Source of the DNA: Mycoemilia scoparia
Lineage: Eukaryota > Kickxellomycota > Kickxellomycetes > Kickxellales > Kickxellaceae
Assembly: GCA_027575805.1 (NCBI GenBank)
Contig: JANBPU010000051.1
Span: 28,429 to 92,428, forward strand
Reading direction: 5' to 3'
DNA: 64,000 nucleotides
In this document: positions 44,619 through 56,148 of the stretch, one piece after another
Layout: each line of letters begins with the position of its first letter
Position numbering within the stretch: position 1 is the stretch's first letter
Position numbers and translations under genes: made by a program
The notes under the pieces: model-generated
Told to the model about the DNA's origin: nothing
What the model saw: the letters and a program-made list of their open reading frames with translations, nothing else
Databases searched by the model: none

Positions 44619-46649
44619 CCAACACCATTGCACTGCATACTTGCTTGGCTGTTTTAGTACTATCATTTAGCCAAAGTCACTACATTTTCCACCTGATACT
44701 CGAACTATATGAATCTGGCGTCTGCACTCTCCTATTACCACATGATCATATTCTCATACTCGGAACAAATGCGAAATAATGAGAAAGCATCCACTGATGA
44801 AGCACATGTTGACAAATCCCCATATACACTTGTCAGCCACAATTTATTTCTTTGACTTGTGTGTAAAAGTAAACTTAAATCCACCGAAGATGCAAGAATC
44901 ATGAATACCACGATTTGACCCCAAAACCACTGCATAGCTTCAATCCCATTTGAAGTGTTGGCCGTAATGATCCAATACTAGCCAATGTATATATAAAAAC
45001 ACCACAGATGCCTTCCTAAATTGACAACAGTGATGATATTTCTTTATATTTGTTCGTTCTCGACATTTCTGCCCCGTCCAATACATAAAAAATCCGTGCG
45101 AAAAATGAAGTCTAACAAGGGCATCAGATATCGCTTGACAATGGCCCTCAACAGGTGTGCACCACAACCAACCTTCCCATCTGAAAAGATCAAACCTAAG
45201 ACTTGGTTTTAATCGCCTATATAAATTTTGTATGCTGTGAGGATAATACCGAATAAAGCTATCAAAACCTCATCCTAAAAGATAGCACTGTTGCCATTTT
45301 GGTAAATAACGTACATCCAAACACTGCGATTAAGTACCAATATCCTTCCTACAGCCTATATGCCCCCCAGGTTGTCATCAAATCATTATATTTAATAGTT
45401 GTCTGTTTAAATAAACATTGAAAAGCATACTACGACCATTACTAAATAACATTTTTAGAGAGGCCACTATCAGAAACAAATATATATTATTGTTATTTTC
45501 CGCAGTTTTATATTGCAAATAGTTAAGCTTCCTCTGCATCCTACTCGACAGAACAATATATCCTATCTATCCGTCATAGTATACTCAACAATTTCACACA
45601 TCTTATTTGGCCTGACATTGCCCTCATAGACAAAGGAACAACAAATATCAAAGCAACATCACGTTTTGACATAGTCAAACACACCTCAACAGCGCTCCTC
45701 TATAAACATGGATGATTTTAGAAGGGTATCTTTTGGTGGCCAATGTTTATAGTGGCAACCACAGCCAAATGGCAGAATCTCCTTTAAAGATGTACCAGAA
45801 TAATACACTGGATAATGGCCAATAGTCTGTCTTCAGACTCCAGCCAAAGTGTATTGACTATGGGCCGATTTGCAGAGAATGTATGAGGGTACCAATCTGT
45901 TTCCTTCAGATGGAGAACCCGTCATGTTTATATATCCGCTTATAACGCCAAACTATGATAACGTTTCTGGATTTTCTCCAATGCTGGTCCAACTGAGAAG
46001 TTGTGAGCATATGTATGAAGATGCCATTAAGTTTACAAAAATAGTTTCTAGCCAACAACTTCGTCTGAAAGACTGGGAAGATAAAAACAGTCCTTGGAGT
46101 TAGAAGCTTATGAAAACATGCATCACTATTTTCAAGTGATACCGTTTGCAAGTATGGGCCCAGAATTATATGAAAACATCGAGAAATGGGTTTCTGGAAA
46201 TAGGTCATAGAACACCATCGTGGCCACATTCAATCATATAAATATCATCGTACCAACTTTGGACTATTTATTTTATTACTTTATTTGATAAATATACTTT
46301 TGTTGTAGTTGTAAATGATTGAATTCCCAATATCTATCTTCAGATACCCTTCCCAACGAGATGAGAAACATATTCCCCTTGAAGAGGCGTTTATGACCAT
46401 ACACAGCTTTATGAAAATTCACTTGAATCATAAAGAAACTATTTCTGATTGATGAATTCACCACAATTTGCCTTGCCTATTTTTAGGATGTTACACCCAT
46501 AGTTTGTGGAAAATTCATAAAGTGGCAATCCAGAATTTAGATCTGAATCGTGGCTAGCAATACTATTCATATCACTGTGACTACAAAGGCCACCCCCAGC
46601 ACTTTTGAACGAATACAAAGCAAAACTACTTTTCAGGATAGCAGAAAAT
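44619..46649. other. 2 kb intergenic with a partial MITE
   Basis: AT-rich DNA. It contains MITE copy F at 45709 onward. A 77-codon plus-strand frame (45870-46103, MQRMYEGTNLFPSDGEPVMF...) has reasonable composition but no recognised family and no clear partner exons. Other frames (44735-45212) overlap on both strands and are not convincing. Confidence 0.45.
45709..45790. mobile_element. MITE family 1, copy F (degenerate or truncated)
   Basis: The left end TGGATGATTTTAGAAGGGTA is followed by TCTTTTGGTGGCCAATGTTT and CAACCACAGCCAAATGGCAG, as in copies B, E and I. The right terminal repeat is reduced to a short CCTTTAAAGATG, so the 3' part seems lost. Confidence 0.65.
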
Positions 46650-48116
46650 ATGAGTGCCATGAAGAAAATTGTATTTGTTACCGGCAATGCCAACAAACTA
46701 AAAGAAGTACAGGCAATTCTTTCTGGACTAGTCGAAATCAACTCAAAAAACATTGATAGTAAGCTTTGTATTCTCATCTAACATCAGGAATTCCAAATCC
46801 CGCCAAATAGAGGCTGCTGTTTAGTGTAGCCTTCAACAATCGCCAGAATATATCATCCGCCCCAACAATAATAACGCTAACTGTATTATTGACAACATGA
46901 TGACTACATTTTGGATAGTCGAAGAGATCCAGGGAACCAGTCAAGAAGTGGCAATAAACAAATGCAAACGTGCAGCTCTTGAGGCAAGTACCACCTCTTT
47001 GTCCTTTCCGCGATATAAATGCTAGCCACAGATTTATAGGACTCTCTACACAACCACATTTATCTAGCTGGATTATGCCTTGGTCATAGACAACCAAAAC
47101 AACGCACATGCTCAACACAACATCATTGACATACTTTTTTGTATTTCAACTGCGATAGACCAATGGTCCAGTTTTGACAGAGGACACTTGTCTCTGCTTC
47201 AATGCCATGAATGGGCTTCCAGGACCTTATGTGTGAGTTATAAATCATCGACTCCCACCCAAATATGTAGCACGGACTACTTTATTGAGAATTAGCAGGA
47301 GTATTTGCGCCACTGATGCGTTTTTCCGCCGTGGCAAAACCAAACTGATACAACATTTTTGTAATATACATTATTATATAGAAAATGGTTTTTAAAAAGC
47401 CTCGGCCCTCAAGGTAAGACCCATAAACAATTTTTGTGTGGCTATTTCTACACTCGTGTTTGGGTAAACTGTGGCAGTGTTTTTGAACAATGGCCACACC
47501 GCCACCTTCCCCACTGTGCGCCATTACTGACTCTCAATGCATGTTTAGGATTGTACAACATGCTGTGTGGCTTTGAGGACAAATCGGGATATGCGCTTTG
47601 TACATTTGCCTACTGTTCTGGTCCTGGACACGACCCCATCTTGTTTGAAGGAAAGACTCATGTAAGTCGGTCGGTTATAATTATCAATTTTTCTGCCACC
47701 ACCGCCACCACCACCACTACCACTACCACAACAGCAACTTACACTGCACACACCACCCCCACTATTGTCTAAATACATCCACTTTGCCTTGGCATTGTCT
47801 AAAATTCGACTTCCAACCCTCCATTTCTTTTCGAATAGGGCACGATTGTCCCGCCCCGTGGCCCAACAACTTTCGGCTGGGATCCAGTATTCCAGCCTGA
47901 TGGCCACACCCAAACGTAGGTATCAGTTGCCACACCATAGCGCAGCCTCATTAATGTAGTGCAAATCGATTTGTGTTTTCCTGTATTGGGCTTGAATACT
48001 ATATACATTTATTTTTTAGGTACGCCGAAATGGAGCCATCTTTGAAGAACACCCTCTCTCACAGATACAAGGCTCTTTCTGCCTTCAAAGAGTTCCTTGA
48101 CAAGTCCAAGCAGTGA
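46650..48116 (+). CDS. HAM1: Inosine triphosphate pyrophosphatase (ITPase, Ham1)
   Basis: Hydrolyses ITP/dITP/XTP to monophosphates, cleansing the nucleotide pool. Seven exons: 46650-46758, 46919-46983, 47159-47232, 47382-47413, 47549-47661, 47839-47915 and 48020-48116; 188 aa, the usual length. Motifs are [60 protein letters not shown] and [51 protein letters not shown] and [20 protein letters not shown] complete the set. These are the full set of Ham1 catalytic and substrate-specificity blocks. Intron 2 (46984-47158) has a GC donor, GCAAGT. Joining across it gives exactly the residue spacing of the human enzyme between the KC and GPVL motifs. The start could also be the Met three codons later (46659). 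Very secure. Confidence 0.94.
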
Positions 48117-49989
48117 TAATAGAAGCAGTACTTTTTAACCAAAGTGAGCCAGCTACTGGATGTTTTCCCCATGTCCTAGCTGATCACACATATAGCCTTT
48201 CCAAACGGAGATTTGCTCTTCAAAATAAACCACCAATACTTTTTTATGAACAAATATGGGCCACACCCAGACTTGCTTTGATTGTCTGCTCTCCGGCAAC
48301 TGGATGCAACCCCTTAAAATCAACGTGGCTCGTACACACATACACACACACACCATTGTTTTATATTCGATTTTCCTAGTCTGAGATTTTTATAGCTCCG
48401 TTGATGTGTTAACAATTGTGCGACAATGCAAAGAAGATCTCAAGAAAGAATCACTAACTTGTGTGGTTGTTGGTTTTTTGAATTCAGTATTTCGCCAGCT
48501 TGTATTGATATTCACTCTATGCCGGCTTCTACTAACAAAACAGCCAATATGAGTGAGCAGCGGATACCCACTGGTCTAGCCGCTGTTGCTGTCTTGCCAT
48601 GACTTCGCCGCTTACCAAGCATTAGTTGCAATTGCCACCATCCTCAAAAAAAGTCAAGGATGCAGATATTTAACCACCAGGACAATGTTCCCTATTTTTA
48701 TACAGATATATTCACAAACATCAACTCCTTTGAAGACAAAGATGCCCGACCCATAGATGTATAAATTGTTATGGTTATGCACATATTCGTTTATATTGAT
48801 GACCATGCATTTAGTTATTGTATGGCCGTCCTTTCGGCGCTGTGCTTGGATATAAGTCAATGCCTTGGGATTGTTTGTGTAGTAAACATGGCGACTAAAG
48901 CCCAACCCCAATGATTTAAAAATGCAAATGTAATAATAAAGCATAGAGTTGAAAGTCCGCCGGCGAGTATGTGCATTCGAACCATAAACGAATTACAGAT
49001 AAAGTCCTTGAAGGAAGCTGTCCCCAATCTGAATATGGATAGTTATTTTTGAGGGGCTAGTCACTCATTTGGCTGTGGTTGCCCCTTTAATCATTGACAA
49101 CCACCAAAATGTACCCTTCAAAAATTATGCTCCATATGGTGTTGGCAAGTGTGGACCCACAAGACATAAAAAGAATTAGTATTTGATCAGATTTCACTTC
49201 ACTAGTGATCAGGCGTGAAATAGACAAAAGTAGTGGGTCCTGAGATTTTGGCCCAATCATGAGCCATTCCGCATGCAACTCCAAAGGACCAATCCATTTG
49301 CACCAAAACCTTGTGAGAGCGTCCACATCATTTTCTGGCTCCAATTCAAAAAATAGATTCCTATTGTGTCATGGTTCATGAAATCCACATGGCCTTTCTT
49401 TTTCTTATCTCGGCCAAATTCATTCCTACCAATTCCGCTGGGATTCCTTGGTGTGTTGTAGTCGACTCTTTTGTTCCAAGGCAACATTAAACACATTCAG
49501 CTTTATACTAAACATTTAGAGGTATCTTGGGAAACATCCTAGCAAATTACCTGGGGGATTATTTTTATACCCGATTTTATACCAAGAATACATTTAATAG
49601 CAATACTTTCCACCACATGTGAAATTCTATAATTAAAAAAGGAAAATACAAATTCCACAACATTTCTAAAGGTCTGGAATGCTACATGTATATTCATTCC
49701 TCAAACCGATCGAAGCATTTATTTACAGATATATTGTTGATGTGGTTAATGTCATAGCAATATGCATGGTTACATCTCGACTCCTCTTTGGCAAAAAAGG
49801 ATGGTAAATTCAAGTGAAATTTTGCTAGGTGCGGGACAGAAACATGAATAGACGATGTTATTAAGCACTAAGACAGCTTTGGGCTCTGTCTGTATATATG
49901 TTGGTTTATTACAAAACAAATAATAGTGTGTCGGATCTGTACTGTCGAAGCTATTGCTACATCTGAGATTTGTTGTTGGTAATTTTTGA
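48117..49989. repeat. Intergenic with MITE G and repeat family 4
   Basis: About 48.1-49.0 kb is plain AT-rich DNA. MITE copy G lies at 49036-49134. Repeat 4 at about 49190-49330 resembles 21571-21720 and, in inverse orientation, 60218-60340. Minus-strand frames over the repeat are not genes. The 3' flank of MTG2 follows. Confidence 0.55.
49036..49134. mobile_element. MITE family 1, copy G (99 bp), inverted orientation
   Basis: The left end is TGGATAGTTATTTTTGAGGG. The right end, reverse complemented, is TGGAGCATAATTTTTGAAGG. TA flanks both ends (49034-49035 and 49135-49136). The interior is the reverse complement of the D/E/I type (CATTTGGCTGTGGTTGCCCC, ACCACCAAAATGTACCCTTC). Confidence 0.83.
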
Positions 49990-51727
49990 TTATTTTGAGG
50001 CGGCGTTATGGACCATTGTCCTGAGAATATGCAATACTTTTCTGATATTTTTTTGATGCATAGAAGAAATAGGAATAATGGGCATATCGGTCATTTGCAA
50101 CCACTGCTGCATGTTTTGTTTACCCGGATATGTTATATCTGCTTTGTTAGCAACAACCAATGATGGCCTTTTGCTAAGCCCTGGTGAATACAGCTCAAGC
50201 TCATCCCGCAAAACCTCCAAGTCATTCCACGGATCCGTCTTGCTAATATCAATTATGAATACCAAAACCCGGCTGCGCTCGACATGACGAAGAAAAGCAT
50301 GGCCAAGCCCCACATTTTTATGGGCACCAGGGATCAGCCCTGGAATGTCGGCTACTCGAAGCTGATACATGTCTGGGTATGTTATTGTTCCTATATACGG
50401 GTTTATGGTCGTGAATGGGTATGGGGCAACTCGTGGTTGTGCATTGGAGACGGCCCGCAAGAATGTCGATTTTCCAGCATTTGGCATGCCCACCAGCCCA
50501 GCATCTGCTATAGTTTTTAGCTCCAACTCCAAGTGCCTTATCTGTCCTGGAAGCCCTTTTAGTGCATAGTGCGGTGCGCGATCAAGCCTACTAACGAAAT
50601 ACGGGTTACCAAACCCTCCAATTCCTCCACGACTAATGGTGATGCTCTCCCAAGGAGTCGTAAGATCCATGTGGAGGGGTTTCTGCATTTCTAGCTCGGC
50701 AAGATAGGCAGAGTACTCTTCAGGCAGACGGATATCATCTACGCTGTTTCTGTCCTCCCACTTTGGGTAGTGAACAAAATAGCCTTCCTGGGCCTTGATG
50801 ACGCTTCTCTCTCTCTCAACAGTCTGATGCAGCTTAAAAAGAGCACCGTCAGACGGCGTCACTACATCAGTGTCTACATCGACATTTTCTTTTTCTTGTG
50901 GTGTTGGTGGCGGCACCTCTCGAATAACAGTTCCTGCTGGTATCTTGATGACCAGATCCTTGCCGCCTATTCCGTGCATATCGCTACCTTTACCTGACCG
51001 GCCAGGTTTTGCTTCTAACCGGGAGCTTATTCCATGCAGGCTCGTTTCATTGGGGTCAGCGACAAATATTACATTACCACCACGACCACCATTGCCGCCG
51101 TTAGGGGGACCTCGCGGGAGATACTTTTCTCTCCTAAAACTTGCACAGCCATTGCCACCATGTCCTCCAACGGCAACTACTCGTTTAAAGTCAACGAAAT
51201 TTCGGCCCTATTGCCAACAGTCATGCGGTTAATATATATATATATATATATAACAATTGCCAAGAAATGTTTATTGACACTTGTATCTAAATAAAGATGT
51301 TAGTGGTCGTTCATGTAGTGGCTTTTGATCGCAAATACAAGCTATTACACTTGCTCTAGCTGCTCATCTCTCTCTCTCTCTTTTCAGAGAAATTTTGAGT
51401 GTATCTCAATCAATACATAAACGCCATCTTGGTCTAAATAATAGGATCGACAAACATCTATTGATTTATTTGCTGTATAATTACCTTTCCACGCAGCTTA
51501 AGGTGGTTGATTCCCATTGTTCCAGATCTCCGACTTGTATCTGTATCTGAACTTTCCAAAGAACTATTGTCATTTAGAGTGGTATATGGATGCTTTTTGT
51601 GGTTATTGAGGTCCTGAATCAATGGGCGCTTTGTGCTGATCAACAATGGCCCCCATCTGTTTATAGGTGCTTTGGTAAGCCTCCGATATCCTATACAGAT
51701 ATTCGTAGTAAGAGCGCAGTATAGCAT
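49990..51727 (-). CDS. MTG2: Mitochondrial Obg-family GTPase Mtg2 (ObgH1/GTPBP5-like)
   Basis: A large-subunit mitoribosome assembly GTPase. Two minus-strand exons, 51727-51485 and 51207-49990, phase 0, 486 aa. Exon 1 encodes a probable import leader, MLYCALTTNICIGYRRLTKA. The Obg fold follows with its glycine-rich loops: FVDFKRVVAVGGHGGNGCAS, REKYLPRGPPNGGNGGRGGN and GKDLVIKIPAGTVI. An insertion of about 90 residues between that and GGIGGFGNPYF is longer than in bacterial Obg. The G domain has G1 VGMPNAGKSTFLRA, switch I PYPFTTINPYIG, G3 VADIPGLIPGAHKNVGLGH, G4 VVANKADI and G5 IPISS. The 277-nt intron carries TA and CT microsatellites. Secure; the N-terminus is less certain. Confidence 0.92.
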
Positions 51728-54700
51728 TTTGTGGGCTGTCTAAATGTACCATTCATTAATGGAATTTTTGAGTTGAACTGCTAGTAGGCATAGTAGCATG
51801 ATAGCAACAGACAAATTGGGATTATGGGTGAACAACAACAACATTTTCAAATCACGTGCATTGAAGGAATTGGACAATTACAACGACTGGCTTTGGAAAA
51901 TATACTGCTTTTTAAAAGGCATAGTTACCAAGATTTAGCATGTATGATGTGTGACTGCAATGTTTTTGCGGTGGCCTTGTTTGTAAATTAAGGTCCATTG
52001 TACAAGCGTTGTTTTGGTTTTACAATGGAACGATTGTGGCGAGGCATTCCAGTATGGGTGTCTGCCTCAGTATATGGGAAAGAAGACACGCACCTCAATA
52101 AAAGGTTTTTGTGAAAATAAAGATGTGGGCTATTGATAGGCTTGGCTTTGTTGTTAAAGATCATTGTTCAGATCTGTCTGGGAGAGTGAGAAGGTAAGAC
52201 AGAGTTGACGAACACTTTCATAATAACAGAGTATGGATCATTGTTTTTGAAGGGCTAACTTTTACTAGTAGGCCAGCTCCATCATGTATATTGGCCAGCC
52301 TATATAATCATTGATTGATGCATTGTCTTTTACAGTATACGTTTAGCCCTTTGAAAATAGTTGACCATATGCACTGTCTGTACAAAAATAGCCAAATTGA
52401 CGGTAATACAGTTGAAGGTTAGGGGACCTTTTTTCTATTGAAACAAAAATTAATTGAATTGGCTTTTCAAGGCTTGCATGTTTTCCTGTCACCACTGACC
52501 AGCGCCTGAATATTTATTGAATTCTGTGCTACATGGATACATATTTTTCAACAAGATTGCAATCTGCTGTTTATAAAAACATAGGATGGATAGAACAAAA
52601 ATGCTTTTGGTAAAGAAGGCATTGTGATGCAGCACTCTGCGGTTTACAAATTACTTTGTGATGGCAGGACAAGATATACACGTATATATGCAATTAAGTT
52701 GTTGTTTTCGGAGCTCCAAACTGTAACATTCAGGAAGAAAAGCCATCCGAAACGCCTGGATGTCTACAACAATAGGACTATCGCCTTAGTTTAACTTATT
52801 GAGTTAATGATTGTTCGTCAAGACACTCGCTCGGCGCATTGTATTTGAATCTGGGAGTTAGAGGTACATCTATAAGGCCTTAAATGCATCTCTACATTTT
52901 CAAAATAAAGTAAATAAATGCTTATATAAACCTGCGACGATAGCAATGGTACTTCAATGGCAAGAGCTTGCCTCAAATCAAACAAAAAATAGCAGCCAAT
53001 AGGCTCCGCTCAAGAAGAGTCGCTATTTATTCCCTGTAGGCTATGAAATCCCATGAGAGATCTATTTTTGTCTGCTATAAAGCAAATTTTCACCTAATAT
53101 GTCAGGAAAATGTTTACTCATTACACAGGACAGCGAATGTGGTATATTGATATGAACTCCGCAAAGCAAACAATCGAATGACTAGTTGAAAGAATATGCT
53201 GCTGGATACAATTGCCAAAAGAATTCAAATAAAAGACCACCTTAGAAAGATGGCTTAGACATAGGCTTTTCAAAGGAACTAGGCAATTAATGATGCCTAT
53301 GCTTAAGAGTTTGTTTTTCTCCTACACTCCCAACCAAAATAGGGCAAATGCCTTTATATATACGTATATTCTTGCTCTCTGCATCACATATCCTGAAAAG
53401 TAGTCAACAGACTCAGAGTCTTGCATGAATAGAGTGCAAATATTGTCATCTGTGATGTTTTTCTGGGCCTTGATCACTTGGAGCCCAGAATTGCACACTG
53501 ATGTCCTGTCCAAGAAGTTTGGTGTCAGCAGAATAACAGTCTCTGGAGTAATGTCAGACTCAAAATTAAGTGGGGCTAGGATAGCCAAGAGGTGGATTCA
53601 GTGCCAGAAACAATGGTGGAAAAGACACGTTTCAAACGGCGCTCTCTCAAATAGCGAGTGAGCTACCACCCAGTGTCATTGAGAACTGCCTGATGACCAT
53701 CTGCATGCAAATCAATCGATGGTTAATATATGTCCTACATTGTTTGGGTGGATGATGGACGCAGCCTGCATGGCCAAAGGTATTGAGGCCGATGCTGGCA
53801 GACACTATGATGCGGTACAGCATAAATGGGTCCATGAGATGTGGGTGATCACCAGCATTACAGGAGCGATTAGGCGCAGCTATTATTGTAAGATATCAAT
53901 TTTTGGTCAAAGGCAGAAGTGACCAGCGAATGGCTCAAGAAAGGAATAATGTAAATTTTCAATAATGGAAGCTCGCTCAACTGAAATAATAACCGTCTAC
54001 ACATGGGTGCATCGGCCAGGACAGAGTATGTCTTGTTTGTTTTCCTTTGCTCCTGGTATTCCATGGGAGCGAGGCTCCTGCTGTGCAGAGAAGGAACTGC
54101 CTGATTTGCATATGGAACGCTTTATTCAGTGGGCGGATTTCCTCTTTACAGATGCAGCTGCTTGAGTATGAGATGGAAGATCACCCGAACCAGCCAACCA
54201 TCCGCCCGCTTCCCAGCATTCGACTCATCCTTTGTGTGCCTGGTTACAAAGCGTCCAGGCGGCTGCAGAAAAGGCCCATGTCTGAATAGTCTTGTTTGCG
54301 GCTCCACATCCCGAAAATGTATTTTCTACAACAGTCTGTGGAGCTGTCCAGAATAGTTGTGGTACATATACACACGCCGCCCACATTTCTGAGGAGCCAG
54401 CGGGTTATAAGGAGGGCGAGTGGTAGGCAAGAAGAGGAGGCGGATAGCAGCAGCAGAAGTGAAAGAAAATATCATGGTGGCTGTAAAGAAGCCCTAGTGC
54501 TAGTCGATTAGAGGCTTTTGATAGGCTAATTCAATGCAATTTCTGCCTTGCAGACATCAATGGAGCCCACCTTATTGAGAATGATGGTGGCCAGAATAGT
54601 CGCCCAGCACACCCCAGATGAACAAGCACACACAGCGCAGGCCAGCACAGGGAACCCGGGGTGGTCGCTGGTCCGATGGGGGTCAAACCCGCTCCTTTCA

Positions 54701-56148
54701 CCCTTTCTTAGAATTCCCCAGACTGAAGACCATGGCGGCGAAGAGAGAGAGGTTTTGCCAAAAGAAGCCAGGCTTGTAGTACACACCAACTGTGAACTGC
54801 CACCTGCCCACAAACACACACAGAGAAACACCCCTTCATTCGGGCCTACTTGCTTGTGTGTGCATGTATGTGTGCTTTGCTCTTGGGATGTGTAGTCGCG
54901 CTTTAGGAGACAGCGCTGGACTGGTTTTATGGCCTTGATGACCCCAGAAAGGCACACGCTAAACAACGCCGCTTATCCAGCATTGCTTGCCTGATCTCAA
55001 ACATATCACCCGTTTTTCCGAACCCGAAGCAGGCTCATCCACTTCTGCTCTTCGCAATCGTCTCGCCATGGCCGGGCCTTGCTGCTGCCACTACACGCAG
55101 AAGGGGACTACGGCTGCCTCGCATGCACAGGTGCTGGCTACGCGCAAGGAATGGTTCCCTCCTGTGTGTTTTCTATCGCAGCCCCGATCGCCGATAGTGG
55201 AGCACAGCCTGCCATGAAATAAATCCTCACCACCCTTCAACCAACCTCTCTGCCTGCTCTTTGCGGTTTCTTGCTGCATTGACTCTCTGCTCCTCACCTC
55301 ACCGCCCTTGTGATTCCTTAAATCCCTCACCATTTTCTATCAGGTCTCGCTTTTACCTTTCCAAATATTTTTCTCTTCGCTTTGTTAAGTTATATATTTA
55401 TATTTTTCCTTATTGATTTTTTGGGTACTGGCTTGGGCTTTTGGCTTCCCTCTTCTCTCTAGCCTATAACCACACATATATTTGTGCGCTGGTCATACCA
55501 CTGTCTATACTAGTCATCCACAGCTGCGCTTGTAGCACACAGGCATATATACGCCTTGTCACCAGCACGCCGCGCACTCCCAAGCCCAGGAACGCATATA
55601 GAGACATATATACGGATATTCCAAGTCCACGCTCTTGTTTCTGCGAACCTGGCTTAATATAGTACCAATCCGCCCCTGCCACTCTTTGTATTTGCTTTTG
55701 TTAACTCAGACACATACACCCATACGTACGCCAACCATAAAAACTCCTTCCTAGCAATTTGTGCCTTTCTGAACAATTACTTGCATTGTTGGCCCAGAGC
55801 TGCACTGCATGTTTTCCATTATATACCATACAAAGTCTATCAGCAAAGTATACACGCTGACATTGCAAAGCGCTGTCAAGTTGCCCCCAAATTGTAGGTG
55901 ACTGCTCATTTTGAAAGCAAAAGTAGCGACTCTTGCTCTATTCATCTTGATAAAACCACCGATCCCCCTATACCACCACCGCTACTTACCAATTTACAAA
56001 CTCATACTCTCTCGCATAATTCAAGTCCAAAGGCTGATTCGGCCGCTGTTCTATTCTGTCTGTCCTCCGTTGGGTAGGAAGCGCTACACATTCCGCAAAA
56101 GCCTGTCGCTGTTTTTAACACATTTCAATAGTCTCACATTAGCGTCCA
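51728..56148. other. 4.4 kb without a recognised gene; GC-richer core at 54.0-55.3 kb
   Basis: MITE copy H lies at 52234-52367. Frames at 53322-53588 (minus), 53425-53661 (plus) and a plus-strand stretch reading FQTALSQIASELPPSVIENC (about 53628-53687) are protein-like in places. They conflict with each other and I can join none of them. From about 54.0 to 55.3 kb the sequence is distinctly richer in G+C than its surroundings, then becomes C/T-rich (about 55.2-55.5 kb), like a long leader or promoter of the WC-2-like gene. No RNA gene is recognised. Confidence 0.4.
52234..52367. mobile_element. MITE family 1, copy H (134 bp)
   Basis: The left end is TGGATCATTGTTTTTGAAGG. The right end, reverse complemented, is TGGTCAACTATTTTCAAAGG. 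TA flanks both ends (52232-52233 and 52368-52369). Its interior differs from the other copies, so it may be a related subfamily. Confidence 0.72.

Noticed and set aside
45870..46103. 77-codon plus-strand frame
   Set aside because: Composition is plausible but there is no homology, start context or partner exon; kept only as a note in the intergenic entry.
47080..47158. Extra HAM1 exon encoding LDYALVIDN
   Set aside because: Skipping it gives the exact motif spacing of known ITPases, and it lacks a good donor.
48930..49010. tRNA-like T-loop word TGGTTCGAATG (minus strand)
   Set aside because: The flanking bases do not pair into a T stem, and no D arm or anticodon stem is visible.
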